In this document: positions 22,479-34,792 of the stretch, piece by piece
Layout of the letters: every line of letters starts with the position of its first letter
Position numbering within the stretch: position 1 is the first letter of the stretch
Assembly: GCA_025526935.1 (NCBI GenBank)
Contig: JAHLKD010000151.1
Location: forward strand, 1 to 59,769
Direction: 5' to 3'
DNA: 59,769 bases
DNA from: Cladochytrium replicatum
Taxonomy: Eukaryota > Chytridiomycota > Chytridiomycetes > Cladochytriales > Cladochytriaceae
The notes under the pieces: generated by a model
The model's database searches: none
What the model saw: only the letters and a program-made list of their open reading frames with translations
Told to the model about the DNA's origin: nothing
Made by a program: the position numbers and the translations under genes

Positions 22479-24097
22479 ATGCCCTCGCTCACCCCAACCA
22501 TCACCCGCAGTCCCAGTCCGCCGAAGGACCTGCGTAGACAATCCGATCCTTTCGTAGAAATGCTTGCTAAATCTCCAGAACACCAATCTCCGGCGCTCTC
22601 CAGCGCTATACCAATCCGCTCCGCGTCTCCACACTTGCTGGGCCAATCTGCACAAGACTCAACCGGCGATGACGATTTAGAAGATGACGAAGTGTCGACG
22701 TGGTTTGACGCCAGCGGGCCATTCGTGTTGCCCGGAGAGAGACAGCGGCGACGGTCAGCAGTTTCTCGTGAAACGAGCCCATGGAACAGATTCACAAACT
22801 GGATCCGGGGAAAGTCGACGGGCGCAGATTCGGGATCGTTTACGACGAGATTTTGGGAGCGTGGGCTACCAACATTAGGCTAGTACGTGTCCTTTATGCA
22901 ACGTTGAAGTCGATCAAAATGATTTACGTCGAGCAACAAAAAAAAGTGTTCTAGGGTGGTACTCAACGTCGCTCAGTCTATCGCTCTACAACAAGTGGCT
23001 CTTTGCGCGAGATTACTACAATTTCGGGCTACCGCTCTTCACCACGTTCATTCACATGTCGATGCAGTTCGCGCTAGCGTGGACTGCTGTAATATGGCTC
23101 GTACCGCACATGAGGCCAGCAAAAGCTCCAAAATGGAAGGATTACGTGACAAAGGTACTGCCATGTGGAATGGCGACCGGTTTTGACGTTGGACTTTCCA
23201 ACAGCAGCTTGCAGGTTTGTTCAAGCTGATTTTTGATCTTTTTTAATCATTTGCTAATCTTTAATTCTTATGTAGACGATCTCGCTTTCATTCTACACCA
23301 TGGTCAAATCCGGCGCACCCGTATTTGTCGTTCTGTTTGCCTTCTTGTTCAAACTCGAAAAGCCCACATTCCGTCTCCTAGCCGTGATCTGCATTATCGT
23401 CGTCGGGGTGATCCTCATGGTCGTCGGGGAATTCAAATTCGATCTCGTCGGCTACATCCAAGTCCAGGTTGCCACTGTGATGTCCGGACTACGATGGGCC
23501 CTAGTCCAGGTCCTCCTCAACAAAGAATCCATGGGGATGAACAACCCCCTCGCAACCACCATCTACCTCTCCCCCCTCATGGCCATCTCCCTGCTCTTCT
23601 TCTCCCTCCTCTCCGAGAACTACTCCCCACTCTTTGTTACACCACCCAACTCCCGCGCGCCCGCACTCTTCGGCTCCTTCGATGGCTTCATCCACATGAT
23701 CTCAATCATCACCCTCGGCGGCGTCCTCGCCTTCGTCATGCTCATCGTCGAATACAAGCTCATCTCCGTCACCTCCGTCGTGACCTTCTCGATCTGCGGG
23801 ATCGTGAAAGAGATCCTCACAATTTCGGTTTCGCATTTCATCTTTGGGGACAACTACACAGTGACGAATTTGGCGGGGCTGGTCGTGAGTCTGATCGGAC
23901 TCGGTTTGTACAATTACATTCGTATCACGGCGATGCGCGAGAAGCATTACAGTAAAATGGGCGCCGAGGCCGCAGCTTTCGGGGTGCAGGTGGACGAGGG
24001 AAGGCATTCGTGGACGTGGAACAGGGAAAGCTTTGATCGGCTGGATGAGGGGCAGGCGGGAGAAGAGGATGTTGTGCCACTGAAACCATTTCGTTGA
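22479..24097 (+). CDS. Triose-phosphate transporter family membrane protein (SLC35C2/YMD8-like)
   Basis: Predicted Golgi/ER nucleotide-sugar or related transporter. Exons 22479-22860, 22955-23214 and 23276-24097 give 487 residues. The first ~125 residues are Ser/Pro- and acid-rich and cytosolic. Then come about ten membrane helices starting [16 protein letters not shown], the NKW motif shared by the family; others include FYTMVKSGAPVFVVLFAFLF, GLRWALVQVLL and VTFSICGIVKEILTI. The second intron (23215-23275) is clear. The first is less so: only the donor GTGGGC at 22861 with the TAG at 22954 keeps the frame, while the better-looking GTACGT donor would create a stop. Confidence 0.82.
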
Positions 24098-24486
24098 TGT
24101 GGAGAGCAGAAAGCACATTAATATTAGAACATGCATCCGAATCCGTTTAGATCGATCTGGATGATAACAACGCAGTATTATTATCATGGTCTCAGCGGAC
24201 ACCCAAATCTAATGTCAAAGCCACTGATCTACGTGTTTGAATCATTATTGGTACTGAACCAGTGATGTTAATACTACTGTTGGTATCGTTACTATACAAA
24301 TTTAAGGAAGGCATTCCGCTAGAGCACGTGACTTTGCTCCACTACAGTCACACGCCCTCCTCGCAACAATCCTCCACAGCCACCTGGCCTCCTTGTGGAG
24401 ATCTGCGGCTGTGCAGCTTTATCTCTGCGAGTCGAAACTCTCACCCCAAACCACAGACCTCCCAAAGTCTTTTAGTAGTGCTAGCA
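24098..24486. promoter_or_regulatory. 5' flank and leader of calmodulin
   Basis: No gene in this stretch. It must hold the calmodulin promoter and 5' UTR. A pyrimidine/C-rich zone lies at 24355-24475. Confidence 0.35.
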
Positions 24487-25131
24487 AGTGCGTGGTGCGG
24501 TGTGGTGTGGTGTGGTGTTGTGGTGTGTGCTACTGCTGTTTGGTGGTTTAACCCTTGCTCGTCTAGTGGCTGACCAACTCACCGAGGAGCAAATCGCGGA
24601 ATTCAAGGAGGCTTTCTCCCTCTTCGACAAGGACGGCGATGGAACCATCACCACCAAGGAACTCGGGACAGTCATGCGCTCTTTGGGTCAGAACCCAACT
24701 GAGGCTGAGTTGCAGGACATGATCAACGAGGTAGACGCTGACGGAAACGGTACCATCGACTTTCCCGAATTCCTCACCATGGTATGCTGGTCTGAAAATG
24801 CTCGCAAGTTTATGAATAGTTTATTCATTTATTTGTAAAGATGGCAAGGAAAATGAAGGACACCGACAGCGAGGAGGAGATTAAGGAGGCATTCAAGGTC
24901 TTTGACAAGGACGGCAACGGTTTCATCTCTGCCGCCGAGCTTAGGCACGTCATGACCAACCTCGGAGAGAAGCTCACTGAGGAGGAGGTTGACGAGATGA
25001 TCCGTGAGGCTGGTACGTCGAATTACACTACACTATTTATTTTTTCTCTCTAATTTTAAACTTTGGCAGATGTGGACGGTGACGGTCAGATCAACTACGA
25101 GGAGTTTGTCAAGATGATGATGTCCAAGTAG
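24487..25131 (+). CDS. CMD1: Calmodulin
   Basis: Ca2+ sensor that activates kinases, calcineurin and myosins. The mature 149-residue protein has four EF-hands ([48 protein letters not shown]), all with canonical ligands. Exons: the single base A at 24487 (plus 5' UTR), 24567-24781, 24841-25012 and 25070-25131. No in-frame ATG lies before ADQLTEEQ, and a stop (TAG, 24482) closes the frame upstream. The acceptor at 24566 leaves TG-GCT, so the start codon must be built as A|TG across the first intron (24488-24566, GTGCGT...TAG). That intron is strongly GT/GG-rich. Other upstream A|GT donors cannot be excluded, but all give the same ATG. Confidence 0.95.
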
Positions 25132-25368
25132 ATTCTTTGACACTGTCGTTTCTTTCCTTTCTTCCTGTCACCCATCCCATCCGATGTCGTTTTTTTACCT
25201 GCCTTGAAAAAAAGAAGTCATCTTCAACAACAACAGACAAAATCGTTCGTGACCCCATCTCATCTCTTTCCAATACACCGTGGCACACCACCATCCAACT
25301 CCGCCTTCACTACACGTTGTCGATTTTTGTCAGCCTTTTATCGCTTTGATGGACCAAATCTTGGCTTT

Positions 25369-25371
<3 letters not shown>

Positions 25372-25405
<34 letters not shown>
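25372..25405. repeat. (TG)n microsatellite
   Basis: About 17 uninterrupted TG units in the 3' flank of calmodulin. The rest of 25132-25854 shows no gene. Confidence 0.95.
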
Positions 25406-25408
<3 letters not shown>

Positions 25409-25854
25409 TTTTGTCGGCTCTTCTTTCCGGGTGGATGACGGCTTGTATGAGTGTGGTGCGGAACTTGGGATAATTTTGGGAGTAGTGTGGATTCAAAAAT
25501 ATGACGGTCGTTTGAAAAAGCAATTTGGTCGGTCGCAGGTAGGACGGGAGCTTGTGAACGTACAGCCAATGCCTGGCTGGTTGAACTAGAGATGTGAGAG
25601 AATCTGTTAACGAAACTCACGCAGTGCAAGGAAATCTCCGCCCGAGAGCCAAGTTCGTTCACGACGCACACCTGTGCGGCGACCTCCATTCGATTGCACC
25701 GAAAAGATGTACAATCTTCCTGACATTATAATGCATACAGACAGTGTTCCGCATCTAAACAGGTTATTTTTTGTAATCAGATTTTCTTTAGAAAATTCTT
25801 TAGAAAATAAGCATCCCTCCTCACCGACTCGCCCCGTCCAAACCTCCAAACAAA

Positions 25855-26948
25855 ATGCAACTCGTTTTCGTCAGCTCGACAAATGCTGCCATGTGCAGCG
25901 TAACAAGCGCTTTCGGCGTCGTATTCCTGGTGATTACTGTTCCTAATAGCTAGCAGAACATGTGGATCTAACTTAACGGCAGGCAATCCTGGGTGCGCTC
26001 TTCAACGCTGAGGTCCCGGAACTCATGGACTCGCACATCGCTCCTGCAGATCCCCATGCATTCGCAACCGTGTGCTTCGCTGCCGCTGGGCTTTACCTCT
26101 TCACCTTCCTGTTTTGCTTCTGCCAGGTTAGACTCCGTGCTTCTTCTGCTTCATCTTCGCCTCCCGCTATTTCTTCTACTACTACTTCCCCTTTTGGTTC
26201 TGGGTCGGTTGGGAGGAGCGGCAGTCGTACGGTGATTGGATTGAGGGGTATTGGTGGCGGGGAGGGACGAAGAGACTATGAGAGGTTGGAAGGGTCGGAT
26301 GAGACGCCGGTGGAGATGGGATCGAGGGGGAGTCTCTATGAAGACGGACTGTTAGAAGAGCCATGGTACGATCCGACTTACGTACCAGTCATGAACCGCA
26401 CAAACGAATGGCTCCCGCCGTACCTCAAAGAACACAATAGTGGCCGCTCTGGCTCGATCGCATACGGAGAGTCTTCTTCGAAACCCAAATCCAAGAGAAA
26501 AGAAAGATCAAAACCACCCGTGCAACCCCTACGACAACAACCACAGTCACCGGACGACGCAATCCCAGTCCCGTCAGTCATGGACGGCCCGGTCTTTCCA
26601 GCACCGACGACACAGTTTTCCGCTACAACTGGGTTTTCTTCCGCAACGACATCAGCATACCCTCGACCTTCAGCGTCACCGCTTCAAAATTCCTTAAGTA
26701 TACCGGGATCTAGTAAGCCGCCCACTCCAGAAATCACCAGCGCAACGAGACCACCGTTCGGAGGCGGTGCAGGAGGAATCATGTTTCCAAGCCAACTGGG
26801 TGTTGGTTACCGCAGTAGCGGGTTTGGTTCATCGGCCAGCGGAGCGATGATGGACGACGGGAATAGCGCTGGTATCGCGAGCTCGTCGTCAAAGTTCGGT
26901 GTCAGACCAGCTCCAAACACACCCTATGCGGGCAAGAAGCAGCTTTAG
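25855..26948 (+). CDS. RNaseK / V-ATPase subunit f-like membrane protein with long cytosolic tail
   Basis: Exons 25855-25929 and 25983-26948 code for 346 residues (intron 53 nt, GTGATT...CAG). Residues 1-80 form two membrane helices with the RNaseK layout: MCSVTSAFGVVFLAILGALF, a short lumenal loop EVPELMDS, then FATVCFAAAGLYLFTFLFCF and CQVRL. Yeast V-ATPase Vo subunit f belongs to this family, so a vacuolar proton-pump accessory role is likely. The remaining ~265 residues are a Ser/Pro/Gly-rich disordered tail with basic KPKSKRKERSK; the family normally ends soon after CQVRL. An intron retained within the tail is possible but not needed for an open frame. Confidence 0.65.
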
Positions 26949-27765
26949 GCCAGTCACAGCTCGATCGTTTGCCATGAGCACTATCTATGTCAAGGAGAGA
27001 GTTTGGGGAGTGGCATGTTGGCGTTGGCGAGTGTGGACACTTGCTGTGGAGTTTTGGTGGACTGTTGGCGAGGGGGCTCTCTCTTCGGAGAATGTTTTCT
27101 ATTCTCCATAGGAATACATTTCCTTTGAACTACATCCTTGTTCGGGCTTGACGTATCGTATTTTGCTGAAACTCGACAATCCGTATTGACTAATTTCCAT
27201 TTTTCTTGTCTCCCTGTGTGTTCTTTCTTCACCCTTACGCCAACTCTTCATGATGCCGGCTGCCAACCTGCCTACTCTCGAAATTGTCATGCAATACACG
27301 TTTTACCGCAACTATCCGTTCGACCTTCGAAATTGAACATCCGCAAAACAATCATCGAATACACTGCAAAACCTTCCTCCATTCGAATGCTGCTTTGGAA
27401 CAAATTATCTTCATTCCACCATATGCGACTGGGACTTGCATTGAACATCAATGCTGTAGTCATCGTTGATCGCAAGGAAGGCACGCACGGATGCTCAATT
27501 CTCAAACATCCAATAAGGGATGACCTGCATAACGAGCACCCTGGCAGTTTCCAGCCGAATCGAATCTGGTTTGGAAAGGCTGTTTGTTGTGTTTTCGCTG
27601 ATGTTATTCCATACGATGCTGTACCAGCACTGCCCATCCATAATCCACTGTCTAAAGTGTCTTTCTTAATTGTATCTTCCTTTTTTCCAACATGCTATTT
27701 TTTAAAATCTTCCCCCACGCGGTGTGTTTCTACCACGAATCCTCCAGGTTTCACTGCTGGAGACC
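26949..27765. other. Intergenic, no gene seen
   Basis: Open frames on both strands (such as 27287-27637 minus) overlap each other and show no family motif. The last part is the 5' flank of the SIN1 gene. Confidence 0.45.
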
Positions 27766-30700
27766 ATGGCCCTCATCACCGATCCTGAGTATCTGGTCTA
27801 TAAGGTGCGCTGCGATAAGCACCCAAATTTTCTCTGTCTGCACGCCTAACTCTCCCAATTTGCCCTCCGCAGATGCGCTCCAACCTCCTCTCCACCCAAG
27901 ACAGCTTGATCGAACGAATCATCTCCCTCCCACCACCATCGGACAACGACTACATCAACGCAACCCTCCCACCCGCAGAGCGTCTCGCGCGCTACGGTCC
28001 CGGCGGTCTCTTCGGCGACCCGAAACGCAACCGCATCGGGCGTCATGGAACGCCTTCGGGTTCGCAGGACCTCGGTTCTCGGGAGAGCATCGCCGCAGCC
28101 GAAGATCGGAAGCGCAATGCGCAGGCGGCAGTTGCGGCAGTTGCGACGGCTGCGACGGTCGCAGCAGCGGGTGTTCCGCCGCCGCCTTTGGTCGTGGAAG
28201 GCGTCGGGGTTGGATTGACGACGGCGGGGGTGAACGGAACGATGACGCCGGGGGCAACGAAAGATTATAGAGAAAGTGCGGACTTCGAGAGGGACCAGAG
28301 GGCAAGGCAGATCGAGTTGCTCAAGCTGCAGTTGCAGAAACATCAGGAGATTTTGAAGCGAACAGATTCAGAGACATCGATTTCTCAGATGCAGACGCAG
28401 CAGCAAGAATCACAACAGCAATCGCAGCAGCAGCAGCAGAAGCCTACTACCAATAATGGTTCAACCTCTTCTGTTGCAAAAGAACCACCACCCGCTCCAC
28501 CACAGGTTCAAATTTCGTCAGCGCGACAATCCGCCGCTCCATCTCCAACCTCTCCTTATCCGATGGGTCCGCTCCCGCCTCCCCGGTCTCCAACCCAGGG
28601 CAATCGCACTCCAACACGGCAGTTGTCTCAGAGACGACCGAAAGTGTTCACCGACAATAATGGGAAGGGCAAGGGCACGAGCACACCGATGTCTGCATCT
28701 TCGGCCGGAGGCGGCGAGCAGCCTCCGTACTCGCCTGACTTGAGACCGGAGAGGGATGCCACGAACGGCGGTCAGAAAGCTGATGGCGCGCCCACGGATC
28801 GGCATCAGATATACTCGTATTACGAGGAGAACATGCCCGATGCAGCGGACGGGAGCCAAGCGAATAGCTTGCAGGAGAGCATTTTGAACCGTGACGAGGA
28901 GGACGAGGACGCGGAGGAGCGTGGATCAGTGTACGCTATTACATCATAAACCCATCTTTGCTTAGTTTTTAACGTTCTTGGTTCATTTTTTTAGTGCCTC
29001 GCATTCTTCGGACGAGTCTTTGGACGTGGAACCCATCGAAGAGCAGGAAGATCAGCTGGACATGGCCGAAGAGAATGCGCAGGCTGCACCTCCACCAACG
29101 GGCGTTGATGTATCAACCGAAGCTCTGAACGAGGACCCCCCACGTCGTCCGTCCGCGGTCGCAGCAACCACTGCAGCAGCCACCCACCAAACCGTCGAAC
29201 CTCCACGTCCAGTCGTGCAGCCTCCGCCCACGGTCCCACGTCCACCAGCCGAAAACTTGTTCCAGAAACAAGATATTTCGCCGTACGGCATGCCGCCAGT
29301 TCCTCAACTGCCGCCGCACATCACGGCGAACACGAATAACCCGTACCTTGCGATGGCGATGCGGCATCTGCAGCATCGGGAGCAGATGCAGCAGCAGCAA
29401 GTGGCAGGAGGGAAACCGGTGAAGCCCAAATCGGCGCTGACGATGTTGATCACAGACCGTGTATCGGATAACAATCCGTTTGCAAAGGAATTTGGGTTCT
29501 TTGTAAGTCTCCCCTCACTATCCTGTCATGTATTTTTTTTTTGGCCAAAATGCACATTGAACAATACTTGCCTTTTAGTCCGCGAAGGGTTTGCCAGACG
29601 GCATCCGACTCAAGATCTACCTCCCCTTCAGCGACCGACCAAGTTACCCGTTATCCATTTCTATTCGGAACGACGCGACGGTGGAGGATGTCATCGGGTT
29701 TTCTCTGTTCGAGTACATCAACGAGGGGCGAACTCCGAGAATCCCAAAATCTGTCTGCAAAGTCGCTCTATGGAACATGCGTATTGTTGAAGACGACGGA
29801 ACGATCGATGATGACTTCCCAGGTGGCTGACATTTAACTTCATTTTTTTGCATAGCGTTGCTGACAGGAATATTTTTTTTTGTTGGGTCGATCGTTTAGC
29901 GCTGGAGCGTTCAAGGAGGATTCAAAAGTTTGCGTTTGACCAGTTCGCCCTTTGCGAAGCACAACGTGGTCAGAGTGAGTTCCTACTACCTCGCATTCTT
30001 CTTTCGAATCACACTCAATATTGTGTATCCGTCCAAACTAGTATACGCAAAAGACGAAAAGCCGGCCGTTGCAGCACTTCCTTCGCCGCAAACAGCCGCA
30101 CCCAACGCAGCTCCGCAAGCTGCTGCACCCGCCAAACCAGTTCTCCTCAAAGTGCATCTGTACTCGACTCTCGAGGTCAAGCAGACAACGACTGTGCAGA
30201 TGCCGGGCAACACACTCCTAAGCGACGTGTTCGAGCATATTTGCAAGAAGCGCAAGTACGATATTAAGGACTACGTGCTCAAGATGGCAGATACGAAGAC
30301 GGATATCCCGATGGATCGGACGCTGGATCAGCTGAAGCTCACGGAGGTGTGTGTATTGAAACGGGATCGAGGCGGAGGTTTGTTGATATTACTCGATGGA
30401 AGTCAATGTCCTGCTGAACAAATATTTTTGTGGGTTAGCCGGAGATATTTTCTTGCGTCCACCTGATGAAGTGAAGGAAGAGACTGTCGTTGAGCAGCCG
30501 CGATTCATCTCCTCGGATGAATACTCGAACATGTACAAGGTATTGTGATCTACGGACTTTAAAAGGGCATTTCTTACTCGTTTTGTAATCCAGCAATACA
30601 CCGTGACGCACCGAGCATTCGTAGGACGACAGCAGCGACAGCTCACCATCGACGCAGATTACATCTATCTCATGGCTCCCGAGTCTCGACTGTTTTCCGA

Positions 30701-31095
30701 GATGTTGAAGATGGTAAGCGAAGGGCTTCTCATTTCTTTAGTTTACGAGGTTTTGATTCTCTCTGTTGTTCCGCAGTCCTCTTTCCACATCTCCATGGTG
30801 CAGTCATGTCGCCAGACAAAGAAGCAGTCAACACATTTCAAGCTTGTTGTGTTGAAGAACGGTGATTCTCGATCATACGAGCTGGAAGCGTCTACAGCGG
30901 AAGAAGCTGGTAACGTGCCTTGACAGCCCCATGTTGCGGCTCGTCGTTTAATGTTAATCGTTTATAGCGGAAATATGTCAGAGAATAACCATCTTGGCGC
31001 AAATAAAGAAGCGAGATGGAGCATCTGTTATCAGAACGGGACAAGGCGTTGACGCCTTTGTGTCCACTTCGGGACCATCGAAGCCGCTTAAATGA
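27766..31095 (+). CDS. AVO1: TORC2 subunit SIN1/AVO1
   Basis: Scaffold of TOR complex 2 that presents AGC kinases (Akt/Ypk type) to TOR at the membrane. Ten exons: 27766-27804, 27873-28930, 28995-29502, 29579-29822, 29900-29974, 30042-30377, 30439-30539, 30594-30713, 30777-30909 and 30968-31095; 913 residues. The start MALITDPEYLVYK fits the SIN1 N-terminus. A ~450-residue Gln/Pro/Ala-rich stretch follows. The CRIM domain spans about 515-640: SALTMLITD, FSAKGLPDGIRLKIYLPFS, VEDVIGFSLFEYI and MRIVEDDGTIDDDFPALER. A Ras-binding-like domain (VLLKVHLYSTLEVKQTTTV) and a C-terminal PH domain (YTVTHRAFVGRQQRQLTI ... AEICQRITILAQIKK) complete it. All introns are GT-AG, 54-77 nt. Confidence 0.9.
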
Positions 31096-31552
31096 GTGGC
31101 CATACACTGCCATGGGCGTAGCTTCTGAATTTGTGTTGCTTTCGGGACTTGGTTTGAAAACTGGGGGGGTTTTTTTGGATAAGTGTTTGAGCTGGTTTTG
31201 CAGTTGTCAAATTCAAAGCGGGTTTTAGTTTACGTCGATTGTATGTTGTTTTCTCCTTTTTTTAGTACAGGGTAGTATCTCATGCATGCTTGAGATCTGG
31301 GCCCCGATTGTTTGATGTTGGCATGTTTGGTTCCTGCCGCAAAAACATAAGATCAACAGAATGGAATGGGTGGTTATGAGACATTTTAGGCCCAGAAGTA
31401 CGAAGCGTCCAATCGTTGGAGTTTGGATATATAATTCGTGGTTGAAAAACAAAATATCTGGATTTTTAAATATAGCACAGGAGTACAAACTGAAGAGCAG
31501 TCGCTGTGGATCCATCAACAATCACCGTGCGTTTTTCATAGTGGAGATCGAT
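31096..31552. other. Intergenic / 5' leader of the next gene
   Basis: The frame of the next gene stays open upstream to 31361, but that part has no protein-like features, so I treat it as 5' flank. Confidence 0.4.
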
Positions 31553-34500
31553 ATGGATGATCAATACAGCGGGAAGGAGCGTCGAGTGCGGTTCAAGGAT
31601 CCTGAAGCCACGACCCTCTTTGGGACGTTGGCCGGAATGACGGATGTTTTCGCTGCCCTCGTTGTCGTCATTGGTATGTTTGGAATGTTTTCGGCGCTAA
31701 AGCATAGCTCGTCGCCTAATTCATACTTTGCTCTAGCGGTCTTTTTCCTCACATCCACTGGGAAAGTCGACAACTCCTCGTCTGTTAATAATCATCATGC
31801 TTCTACCTCTCAGGGAGGGCCACGTGCGTTGAAAAATCTGTGGCCAGTGTTTGCTGATATGTTGTACGAAGGCGAGGATGTTCCGAAGCCAGCAGCTCCT
31901 CCTGTTGAAAGCAAGCCAGTGGAAAGCCAACCTGTTGATACCGGTAAGCATTTTGAGAAGAACGAACCTGTCGAAAGCAATACTCCAGTTGCACTTCCTG
32001 AACCGCCAAAAACCATCGTCGACTGGCCGTCCGAAGCATCTCCGAAGACCCCAGAAGATCACGCCGCAAAACATGCACCCGTTGAGGCAGAGACGGTCAA
32101 GTCGTGGTGGAGTTCCGTCGTGGCTGATCTCACGGACAACAATCCGGCCCCTCAAGAGCCAACTGGACAAAAGCAAGAGCCGGTGAAAGCTGCTCAACCT
32201 GAAGCCATACCCGAAACCAAGAACTCGGAACAACCGTCGTCTCCTGCGGCAGCCCTCGCGGAACCAACCCAGTCGAGCAACCATGCATCAAAATCTGGAC
32301 CTGAGATCAAAAACAGAGCTCTCTCGTTCCTTCGATCCGTGCTCGCGGGATATGAGGACGACGAACATACTAAAGCAGCTAATCCTCCCCGGGACCGCAG
32401 TGATTCACCAAAACAACCCAAGGTGATCAACTGGGAGAGGAAAATTTCGTCTGCTGCTGCCTCATGGAGTGGAGACTGGTGGCGTTCCCTCGTTGCACAG
32501 GAAGAGGATACTCCTGTCGCTGACTATACCGCCAATGTTTTTGTCACTGGTGAATCGGAGGTGATCAAGACGCCTCAGCGAGCTCAAAATGAAGAAGGGA
32601 TTCCAAACTCAAAGTCTCCTGGTAAACAATCCGCTGTCCTTAACTGGCTCAAGTCACAAGTAGCGGACAAGTTTGCCCACGACGAAGATAACGACACACC
32701 GAAACAAGCAAGAAAGGAATCACGAGGTCGGGAAGATCCTATTTCTGCATCATGGGGTGGCGATTGGTTGGGCTCGCTCGTGGTACAAGAGGGAGATGTT
32801 CCCGTCGCTGACTATACCGCCGACGTTTTCATTACTGGTGATTCAGAGGTTATCAAGACGCCTCAGCGGGTATCCATTCCGCATGAGAAGGGCTCTGATC
32901 ATCATGGTGGTAAACCAGACATGCTTCACTGGCTAAAGTCGCATTTGACCGACAACATCCTTACCGATGGCGAAGAGCAGGGATCTGTCCCGAAGCGATC
33001 GACCCAGCGTGCTCCAAGTACGGACAGCGGAAAACCGAGAAACGAGCCCAGCTTCACCGATCCGACTTCGGAATCTTTGCGCTCCTGTGTCCAGGGCTAT
33101 TATGGTTTGGATCCGACATTCGATAAGCACTGTGCCCAGCGCTGCCCAGAAGGAAAGTGCTCTGCTTCTGTGTGTGGATGCGGACCGGCGATCCGTAACA
33201 ACAGGTAATCCGGGGACACACAATCAATGCTTCGATATGTATGTATAAATATACTGACCTGCTATTTTTCTGCCTCCAGAGTTTGCGCGAACAATCGCTA
33301 CGTCGCCCTACCTGGGAAAGACTTCCTCTGCCAAACATCTTGCAACTTACCACCGTTCCAGTGTCCTAAGAATCATTGCGCTTGCGAGAACCCCGACATG
33401 GAGCACCATTCATCCCGCTGTGTTTCCCCGCGCGTGTGCAAAAGACAAGAGTTTTCCGCTGTTCCTGGAACCATTGCGACGACAGAATGGTGCAACCGCA
33501 CATGCAGACGCGGATCCTACTGCCCTTGTACCCTCTGCGAATGTGCCGTGACCTGTTCCGACGGATTGCTGAACGGAGACTTTTCGAATGGTCTTGCAGG
33601 ATGGAACGTGGTTCGTCAAGCCGATTCGGAAGGCATTATCAAGGCACTTCCTGATGGGCACCAGGCACCTTTGTCAGGGAAGAGAATTCCAGCTAAAAGC
33701 GCTGTTGTTGAGGAGGAATATGGAGACGAAGAAGTGGATTCAACCGATTACATTGCTTTATTCGACCATGCCTCACCCGGATCGTACGTTTTGTATCAGG
33801 AGATCACGCCCGCTCGTGGAGACGTATTGGTGTTCAGTTGGTTTGTCGCAAACTATGCAAAAAACTACCACGTTCAGGACGAGACCATGGCTGCAAATGT
33901 ATACCGGAACCAGCAGTTCCGAGTGGACATTGTCGAGCCTTTCTCGGTGGATCTTGCCGAGCCAGAAATTGAGTCAGAGTCGACCAGTGAACCCGAGGTC
34001 GAAGAAGTAAAGGATCTGGATAATGACGATGAAGATGATTCTCTTGAATGGGAGTCATCCGTTCAATGGGCGACCGTGAAGGGTGCGAAAGCCCCAGTAC
34101 CACCCAAGTACAGAAAGCAACCGAAGAAGGTGGTGACGTCCCGTCCTGTCGCCCGACCCGCTCAGGATGCAAAGCTGTACAAAACGGGAAGTTGGTTTGG
34201 AGTGGATTCCGACACGAACGGAGTTCCGGTTCTCGCAACCGTTCTGAGCCCAGAAAAGGTGCGAAGCATAATGAACGCCGTTGGACACCCTCCGTATCGG
34301 CACCTCAACCCTTGGCAGACCCTTCGCTATGACCTCTCAGATTTTGATGGGAAGACAGTCTGGCTTGCTTTCCGTGCTGTTAACAACCAAGGAATTCTCA
34401 ATGTTGCCATCGACGAGATTTCCGTAGTTAACCGCATCTGCAATCCCGGACCCAGCACTCCTGCGACCAGAGAAGCTAAATTGGCCGACGCAAAGCACAA

Positions 34501-34588
34501 GCTTTCGGCACCTCTTGTGGTACAAACAGGAAGTCCATCTTGTGGAGACGTTTGCTCTTTCAAATTTTCGAGCAAGAATCTCGGTTAA
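31553..34588 (+). CDS. Cys-rich, jelly-roll-containing type II cell-surface protein
   Basis: No named family recognised. Exons 31553-31673, 31737-33204 and 33280-34588 code for 965 residues. After a basic N-terminus, FAALVVVIAVFFLTS is a clean signal anchor; it appears only if the in-frame 63-nt intron 31674-31736 is removed. Residues ~60-500 are acidic and Pro-rich, with two ~95-residue repeats carrying SWSGDWWRSLV / SWGGDWLGSLV and VADYTA(N/D)VF(V/I)TG. Three Cys modules follow, pattern C-x3-C-x3to7-C-x3-C-x-C (HCAQRCPEGKC, LCQTSCN, WCNRTCRRGSYC). The C-terminus looks like a beta-sandwich carbohydrate-binding fold (LLNGDFSNGLAGWNV, LRYDLSDFDGKTVWLAFRA, NVAIDEISVV) split by an acidic insert. 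Inferred role: cell-surface or wall binding. Confidence 0.7.
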
Positions 34589-34792
34589 AAAACCACATCG
34601 CTTTAACTGTTCGTGAGAAACTCTCAATCGCCTTCCCCTTTTCCTTTCATAATGTGTTTTTGTATGGCGGTGTACGTCTTATGGATACGTTGTTACATTT
34701 GAGCTTCCAAATATTAACAATACTTTGAAAACCCTTACTGGGCAAGGATGATTGGCTTCTGAATTTGTAGCCGAGGAACCCTTGCCGTTTCT

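Noticed and set aside
24488-24566. N-terminal extension of calmodulin translated from the GT-rich stretch
   Set aside because: It has no ATG and the family always begins at M-ADQL; the stretch has intron ends (GTGCGT...TAG).
27138-27788. 216-codon plus frame before SIN1
   Set aside because: Low-quality composition, alternative start codon, runs into the SIN1 start region and has no recognisable domain.
27846-28343. Antisense frames opposite SIN1 exon 2
   Set aside because: GC-rich shadow of a well-supported exon; no domain.
31361-31552. Upstream in-frame extension of the surface protein (possible start at 31361)
   Set aside because: The extension is unlike a signal sequence and would place the membrane anchor far inside; the ATG at 31553 gives a normal type II layout.
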